Positions 50,099 through 53,709 of a stretch of DNA of 53,709 bases are shown here, piece after piece. The DNA comes from an uncultured Alphaproteobacteria bacterium (lineage in GTDB: Bacteria > Pseudomonadota > Alphaproteobacteria > RF32 > CAG-239): contig CALXPT010000010.1 of the NCBI GenBank assembly GCA_944390355.1, positions 1 to 53,709 of the forward strand, read 5' to 3'. Position numbers and translations under genes: made by a program. The number at the start of each line of letters is the position of its first letter. Position 1 is the first letter of the stretch. Below the pieces are notes generated by a model. That model saw only the letters and a list, made by a program, of their open reading frames with translations. It ran no database searches and was not told the origin of the DNA.

Positions 50099-50452
50099 TT
50101 ATTTTACTTTTTCCCATTCGGGAGCTTTGAAACCAATTAAAACAATATTTTCGCCGATAAGTAAAGGGCGTTTTACGAGTTTTCCGTTGCTTGAAAGTAA
50201 TTTGAGTTTTTCTGCTTCGGAAAGCGAATCCATTTTGTCTTTTAAATGCAATTCCTTATAGACTAATCCGCTGGTGTTGAAAAAATTTTTTGCCGTATAG
50301 CTGCTATGCTTTATCCAACTGCGGAGTTCCTTTTCACTCGGCGGGTTTTCAACTATGTTACGGCAAATAAAATCTATGCTGTGGTCTTCCAGCCATTTAA
50401 TCGCTTTTGTGCAGGTATTGCACTTCGGATAGCCTAAAAATAAATATTTCAT
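50099..50452 (-). CDS. ArsC/Spx-family thioredoxin-fold protein
   Basis: A 117-aa protein of the arsenate-reductase-like family. The N-terminal YPKCNTCTKAIKWLEDHSID has the CxxC motif of the Spx/MgsR/YffB branch. RNIVENPPSEKELRSWI, LLSSNGKLVKRPLLI and the cis-proline region KRPLL with VLIGFKAPEW follow. True ArsC proteins have a single cysteine followed by an arginine-rich set, so this is more likely a YffB- or Spx-like redox or regulatory protein. It is probably in an operon with the MarC gene. Confidence 0.85.
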   Translation of the reverse strand: MKYLFLGYPKCNTCTKAIKWLEDHSIDFICRNIVENPPSEKELRSWIKHSSYTAKNFFNTSGLVYKELHLKDKMDSLSEAEKLKLLSSNGKLVKRPLLIGENIVLIGFKAPEWEKVK

Positions 50453-50542
50453 GATAAAAATCAGTCCTTAAGGGTTGCGTAAGTTTTATGTGCGAACTAT
50501 ATAACAATAGTGGTAAATTTTTTTTTACTAAGGATATAAAAT

Positions 50543-50842
50543 ATGAATAATAATTTTAACGGGATGTTGTCTTGGATTATTTGGGTTGTCGTAAGTGCTT
50601 TTGGGTTGGTGCTTTCTTTTTATGTATTTGCTTTTTTGTTGCCGTTTGTTTTGGTGATTATCGGCGTGCTGTTCTTGGCTAATCTTTTGCGCTATTGGTA
50701 TCTTAAAAATAAAGTGATGAATGCCGCCAGTGATATTTTGAATGATATCAATGCCCAAAAAACGGCTTCTAAAAAGACTCACGGCAAGGTTATTGATGTT
50801 GATTATGAGGTTGTTGATAATGATTATTCAAAAAAATATTAG
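50543..50842 (+). CDS. small membrane protein (99 aa)
   Basis: A 99-aa protein with a long hydrophobic region (SWIIWVVVSAFGLVLSFYVF, then FLLPFVLVIIGVLFLANLL) predicted to make two spans. A cytoplasmic helical tail with a basic patch follows (ASKKTHGKVIDVDYEVVDND). No family is recognised. Weak ribosome site (AAGGAT about 10 nt upstream). It precedes tRNA-Met and is otherwise isolated. Confidence 0.6.
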   Translation: MNNNFNGMLSWIIWVVVSAFGLVLSFYVFAFLLPFVLVIIGVLFLANLLRYWYLKNKVMNAASDILNDINAQKTASKKTHGKVIDVDYEVVDNDYSKKY

Positions 50843-50858
50843 TTTTTGAATTTTGTTG

Positions 50859-50887
50859 TTGACATTAAACGCGATACATATTATTAA
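50859..50887 (+). promoter_or_regulatory. promoter of tRNA-Met
   Basis: TTGACA (50859-50864), a 17-nt spacer and TATTAA (50882-50887), 14 nt before the tRNA. Confidence 0.7.
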
Positions 50888-50901
50888 ATATTCTCGTTGA
50901 T

Positions 50902-50978
50902 GGCGGGGTAGCTCAGTTGGTTAGAGCAGAGGAATCATAATCCTTGTGTCGAGGGTTCGAATCCCCCCCTCGCTACCA
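50902..50978 (+). tRNA. tRNA-Met, elongator (anticodon CAT)
   Basis: Acceptor GGCGGGG pairs with CCTCGCT with wobble pairs, D-arm GCTC-AGTTGGTTAGA-GC, anticodon stem GAGGA/TCCTT with loop ATCATAA, T-loop TTCGAAT and an encoded CCA. The GGCGGGGTAGCTCAG start matches alphaproteobacterial elongator tRNA-Met, not the initiator type. A modified CAT tRNA-Ile is less likely. Confidence 0.92.
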
Positions 50979-50988
50979 TCGTTTTTAG

Positions 50989-51018
50989 CGGTATCTATTT
51001 GGTATCGCTTTTTTTTTA
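50989..51018 (+). terminator. terminator of tRNA-Met
   Basis: AGCG and CGCT close an imperfect hairpin with GTATC/GGTAT inside, followed by a run of eight Ts. Confidence 0.6.
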
Positions 51019-51079
51019 TGCCTCGGATTTAAATTTTCTCCTAATGCATTATTTATTACATAAAAAATGCGAGGTTTAA

Positions 51080-52792
51080 ATGAAAAAGAAAATCAGGATT
51101 GTCGAAGTACGTCAAGGGTGGGGCGCGAGGCTCTTGTTTCAGGCTGTATTGGTCGGTCTGTTATCCGGTATGTTGGTTGTGCTTTTTAAGTCTGCGGTGG
51201 AATCTTTTTGGGGCGGGGTTTTGCAGAGTCAGGTTTGGCATTCTTCCGGAAAGTGGGTCCTTATTCCTTTATTGACTTCAATCGGAGGTTTGATTGCCGG
51301 TATTTTGGTGTTTGGAGTTGCTCCAGAAACTTCCGGCAGCGGAATCCCTTATATCAAATTAGTCTTGGCTCGAATTGGCTCTGTTGTGCGCTTTCGTTCA
51401 ATTTGGGTGAAATTTTTGGCCGGCGTAGCCGGAATCGGTACGGGAATGCCCTTGGGGCGTGAAGGCCCCAGTGTTCAACTCGGTGCCGGTGCCGGTATGG
51501 TCGTGGCTAAGTTTTTCAGAGAAACAGGTACGCATATGAATAAGCTTATTGCGGCTGGTTCCGGTTCTGCTCTCGGGGCTGTGTTTAATGCTCCGATTGC
51601 CGGTACGATTTTTGTTTTTGAGGAGTTATTGCATAAGTTTTCGGCCGCATTATTGTTTCCGGTATTGGTGGCTACCGTTGTGGCTGCGTCTTTGGCTCGA
51701 GCTTTTTTGGGCGATTTTCCTTCTTTTGATGTGCCCTCAGATTTGACGCCAATTAATGTTTCTACGCTTGGGTTTTGTTTATTGCTCGGCGTGGCGGCTG
51801 GTGTTTTGGGGGTTTGTTTTTCAAAATGTATTTTTCTTTGCAAAGATTTGTTTGCTCGCCTTCATTTTATCCCTAACTGGGCTAAGCCTGCTCTTGCAGG
51901 ATTGGGAGTCGGACTTTTGGCTCTTTGGGAACCTCGTGTTACCGGAAGCGGAAATCAGGCCGTTGAATTGCTTTTGTTTGGGCATTTGAATTTGCAAGAT
52001 GTTTTGCTCTTGCTCATTTTGCGCTTCTTTTTAACTTCCTTTTGTTTTTCATCCGGTGCGGCCGGCGGTATCTTTTTGCCGATGTTAATGATTGGGTCTT
52101 TCTTGGGTTTTGCTTGCGGAGAAGGGGGAGCTTTGCTCGGAATTAATCCTAATTCTTTGGCTATGGCATTGGCCGGTATGGCGGCTTTTATGGCTGCCGT
52201 GGCGCGTACCCCGATTACTTCGGTTGTCATGGTGTTTGAAATGACCGGTGCTTATCATTATGTTTTGCCGATTATGGTTTGTGTCGCCATGGCTGATTTG
52301 GTGGCCGGACGTCTTGGGCATAAGCCTATTTATACTATGTTGGAATTTTCTGAAATGAGCCATTCTTTCGAGGCTAAAGTTCTTGCACATCAAAAAGTTA
52401 AAAATATTATTCGTCGTGATGTGTTGTTTGTTGATGCTTCCATGTATTTAATTCAAGCCTTTTATTTGATGAAAAAGTCTCAAGCTGCTTTTTGTTTGGT
52501 GAGGGATAATCGTAATCGACTCTCCGGTATACTCTCTTTTCGTGATGTAGAAAAAGCTTTGATTGAAGATTATTCCGAATCGATTCGGGTCGATATGGTT
52601 ATGAATCCGAGTCCTTTATGTGCAAATCTTAATCTTGATTTGTTTAGTTTATATTTTTATATGCTCGATGATGACCATGATTGCGCCGTTGTCTTTGATA
52701 AATATCGCAAGGTCGTCGGTATTGTCGATATTCGTGATATTTATGATGTGGTACGCACAAAAAAACAGAGCCATAAAATCTGGCTCCGTTGA
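51080..52792 (+). CDS. ClC-type chloride channel/antiporter with CBS domains
   Basis: A 570-aa protein. Residues about 15-415 are the ClC transport domain with its ion-path motifs: GSGIPYIK, GTGMPLGREGPSVQLGA (containing the gating glutamate in GREGP) and GSALGAVFNAPIAGTIF, then FSSGAAGGIFLPMLMIGS. The C-terminal 150 residues carry two CBS repeats (VLFVDASMYLIQAFYLMKKS, FCLVRDNRNRLSGILSFRDV and VVFDKYRKVVGIVDIRDIYD). The family moves chloride, often in exchange for protons; CBS domains may sense nucleotides. It is a single gene ending 17 nt before the convergent 106-aa gene. Confidence 0.93.
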   Translation: MKKKIRIVEVRQGWGARLLFQAVLVGLLSGMLVVLFKSAVESFWGGVLQSQVWHSSGKWVLIPLLTSIGGLIAGILVFGVAPETSGSGIPYIKLVLARIGSVVRFRSIWVKFLAGVAGIGTGMPLGREGPSVQLGAGAGMVVAKFFRETGTHMNKLIAAGSGSALGAVFNAPIAGTIFVFEELLHKFSAALLFPVLVATVVAASLARAFLGDFPSFDVPSDLTPINVSTLGFCLLLGVAAGVLGVCFSKCIFLCKDLFARLHFIPNWAKPALAGLGVGLLALWEPRVTGSGNQAVELLLFGHLNLQDVLLLLILRFFLTSFCFSSGAAGGIFLPMLMIGSFLGFACGEGGALLGINPNSLAMALAGMAAFMAAVARTPITSVVMVFEMTGAYHYVLPIMVCVAMADLVAGRLGHKPIYTMLEFSEMSHSFEAKVLAHQKVKNIIRRDVLFVDASMYLIQAFYLMKKSQAAFCLVRDNRNRLSGILSFRDVEKALIEDYSESIRVDMVMNPSPLCANLNLDLFSLYFYMLDDDHDCAVVFDKYRKVVGIVDIRDIYDVVRTKKQSHKIWLR

Positions 52793-52809
52793 TTGAAAAT
52801 ATAATGGTG

Positions 52810-53130
52810 TTATTTTATTAATGCATCAAGATTCTTAACGGTTCTGACCGGAACTTTATATTCACGGGCTACATCGTCATCTTCCAACTCTACCATCAAA
52901 ACCTCATTAACCGATTTTAACGGTTGGCGCGCTTCTTCCGCAATGCCATCAAGCATAACCGCGCTTTCTCTGCTGCGATAAAGCAAGGCTTGAGCACCTC
53001 CATCATATACCAACCGTGGATTTTCAGGTCCGCCGTTGCGGTATTTTATGATGATGAGAATTTCTCCTGCAGAGTTTTCCAGTATGTCGTACTGGCCTTC
53101 ATCTTGATTTGTTGTGCTACTTGTAACCAT
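52810..53130 (-). CDS. hypothetical protein (106 aa)
   Basis: A 106-aa soluble protein with no family I recognise. It has GQYDILENSAGEILIIIKYR, a central PRLVYDGGAQALLYRSRES and a C-terminal acidic and basic part (MVELEDDDVAREYKVPVRTV). The beta-rich pattern could be a small domain. The ribosome site (AAGGTAAGAG) is acceptable. It is alone on its strand between the ClC gene and tRNA-Lys. Confidence 0.6.
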   Translation of the reverse strand: MVTSSTTNQDEGQYDILENSAGEILIIIKYRNGGPENPRLVYDGGAQALLYRSRESAVMLDGIAEEARQPLKSVNEVLMVELEDDDVAREYKVPVRTVKNLDALIK

Positions 53131-53246
53131 TATCTCTTACCTTTTTCCTGTTTTGTTTCATTAAAACTGATTGGTATACTACCATACAATTATTAATAAA
53201 TAAATTATAAAATTGTTTTTTTTTCACAAAAAAGTATTTTTTTTTG

Positions 53247-53275
53247 TTGACTATCTGTTTTTTATCATCTATAAG
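53247..53275 (+). promoter_or_regulatory. promoter of tRNA-Lys
   Basis: TTGACT (53247-53252), a 17-nt spacer and TATAAG (53270-53275), 26 nt before the tRNA. Confidence 0.7.
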
Positions 53276-53301
53276 CATATTCGTCTTGTTGATAAGATAT
53301 C

Positions 53302-53377
53302 GGGTTCGTAGCTCAGTCGGTAGAGCATTTGACTTTTAATCAAAGGGTCGCGGGTTCGAATCCCGCCGAGCTCACCA
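53302..53377 (+). tRNA. tRNA-Lys (anticodon TTT)
   Basis: Acceptor GGGTTCG pairs with CGAGCTC with two wobbles, D-arm GCTC-AGTCGGTAGA-GC, anticodon stem TTTGA/TCAAA with loop CTTTTAA, T-arm GCGGGTTCGAATCCCGC and an encoded CCA. It is followed by a terminator and by tandem copies of its own tail. Confidence 0.96.
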
Positions 53378-53709
53378 GTTGTGGAAAGCGTCTTCTCTTT
53401 GAGAGGGCGCTTTTTTGTGTTTGAAGTTATAGAGGGCGGGATTCAAACCCGCTCGCGGGTTCGTTCAATTCCGACTAATGGAATTGATGCGCAATCTGTC
53501 GTTTGCTGTCAATTCCAAGTCTCATTGTGTCTCCTCAAAAAAAGTGCGTTTAAGCACTTTTTTTATCGGCCATCCGCCGAGCTCACCAGTTGTGGAAAGC
53601 GTCTTCTCTTTGAGAGGGCGCTTTTTTTGTTAGGCGGGATTCAAACCCGCTCGCGGGTTCGTTCAATTCCGACTAATGGAATTGATGCGCAATCTGTCGT
53701 TTGCTGTCA
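53363..53709 (+). repeat. tRNA-Lys tail repeats: tandem units running off the window end
   Basis: Repeat part 1 is the last 15 nt of tRNA-Lys plus its terminator (53363-53416), repeated at 53574 (period 211). Repeat part 2 (53435-53511) reappears at 53633-53709 and is cut by the window end. Part 2 begins with an 18-nt reverse complement of the T-arm with one mismatch, then an 11-nt sense copy (TCGCGGGTTCG). Next comes a hairpin AATTCC/GGAATT, and further on, only between the units, AAAAAAAGTGC/GCACTTTTTTT. The unit count beyond the window is unknown. Confidence 0.88.
53386..53416 (+). terminator. terminator of tRNA-Lys (first copy)
   Basis: AAGCGTCTTCTC pairs with GAGAGGGCGCTT over 12 positions with two G-T pairs, followed by Ts. 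A second copy lies at about 53597-53627. Confidence 0.8.

Noticed and set aside
53363..53709. CRISPR-like array
   Set aside because: The repeats are too long, few and irregularly spaced, are derived from the tRNA, and have no cas genes nearby.

Overview
The window looks like a chromosomal piece of an AT-rich, probably host-associated alphaproteobacterium. The grounds are: a dacA-tmk-holB-tatD-MBL hydrolase run of alphaproteobacterial type, a RecA and elongator tRNA-Met of that class, a DUF3768 protein, a DUF3750 protein and gatCAB. I could not place it more finely from sequence alone. Several promoters are close to the sigma70 consensus with 17-nt spacers, and most genes end in clean hairpin plus T-tract terminators.

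Layout. 1-1560: an accessory patch with the C-terminal scrap of a RecQ-like helicase, a leftward three-gene operon of small proteins (a possible cysteine-peptidase fold, DUF3768, a 67-aa protein) behind a structured, attenuator-like leader, and a 56-aa zinc-ribbon protein. 1771-11522: a surface-glycan locus. It opens with a serine-recombinase-fold gene that has lost its catalytic residues and is cut by an in-frame stop. It then runs through glycosyltransferases, rfbA, a three-domain 1010-aa glycan enzyme and an AlgJ/AlgX plus AlgI-type O-acetylation pair. 11701-12501: a decayed DinD/BRO gene. 12649-21607: a YdcF-like protein, nagA-nagB, a proline iminopeptidase, HU, a two-subunit CoA transferase, tRNA-Val with an odd duplicated tail, ogt and a sugar porter.

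21761-29727: an envelope and housekeeping run: mltB, rlpA, dacA, tmk, holB, tatD, an MBL hydrolase and a DHH phosphoesterase. 29736-31563 and 46202-47557: secreted cysteine-rich proteins. Two of them share a nearly identical N-terminal half and an identical 54-bp promoter block but carry different C-termini, one being a DUF1566 (C-type-lectin-like) domain. 31793-38962: metG, a membrane-anchored nuclease-fold protein, trkH, recA, a YihY protein and fabI. 39032-41003: a recent tandem gene duplication in which one copy has an in-frame internal deletion. 41099-46028: gatCAB, a PfkB kinase and a ZIP transporter. 47629-53709: a lipoprotein, tRNA-Ser, DUF3750, MarC, an ArsC-like protein, tRNA-Met, a ClC channel, and tRNA-Lys followed by tandem repeats that run off the end of the window.

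The signal I find most novel is a shared design downstream of tRNA-Val and tRNA-Lys. In both, the last 15-17 nt of the tRNA plus its terminator are repeated. Between the copies lies a segment holding an antisense copy of that same tRNA's T-arm, then a sense copy, then a hairpin-rich filler. The design resembles the E. coli tyrT/rtT repeats but each unit is built from its own tRNA. Other leads are the catalytically dead split recombinase at the head of the glycan locus, the attenuated small-protein operon, and a DUF1566 C-terminus that may be the variable region of a diversity-generating retroelement encoded elsewhere.
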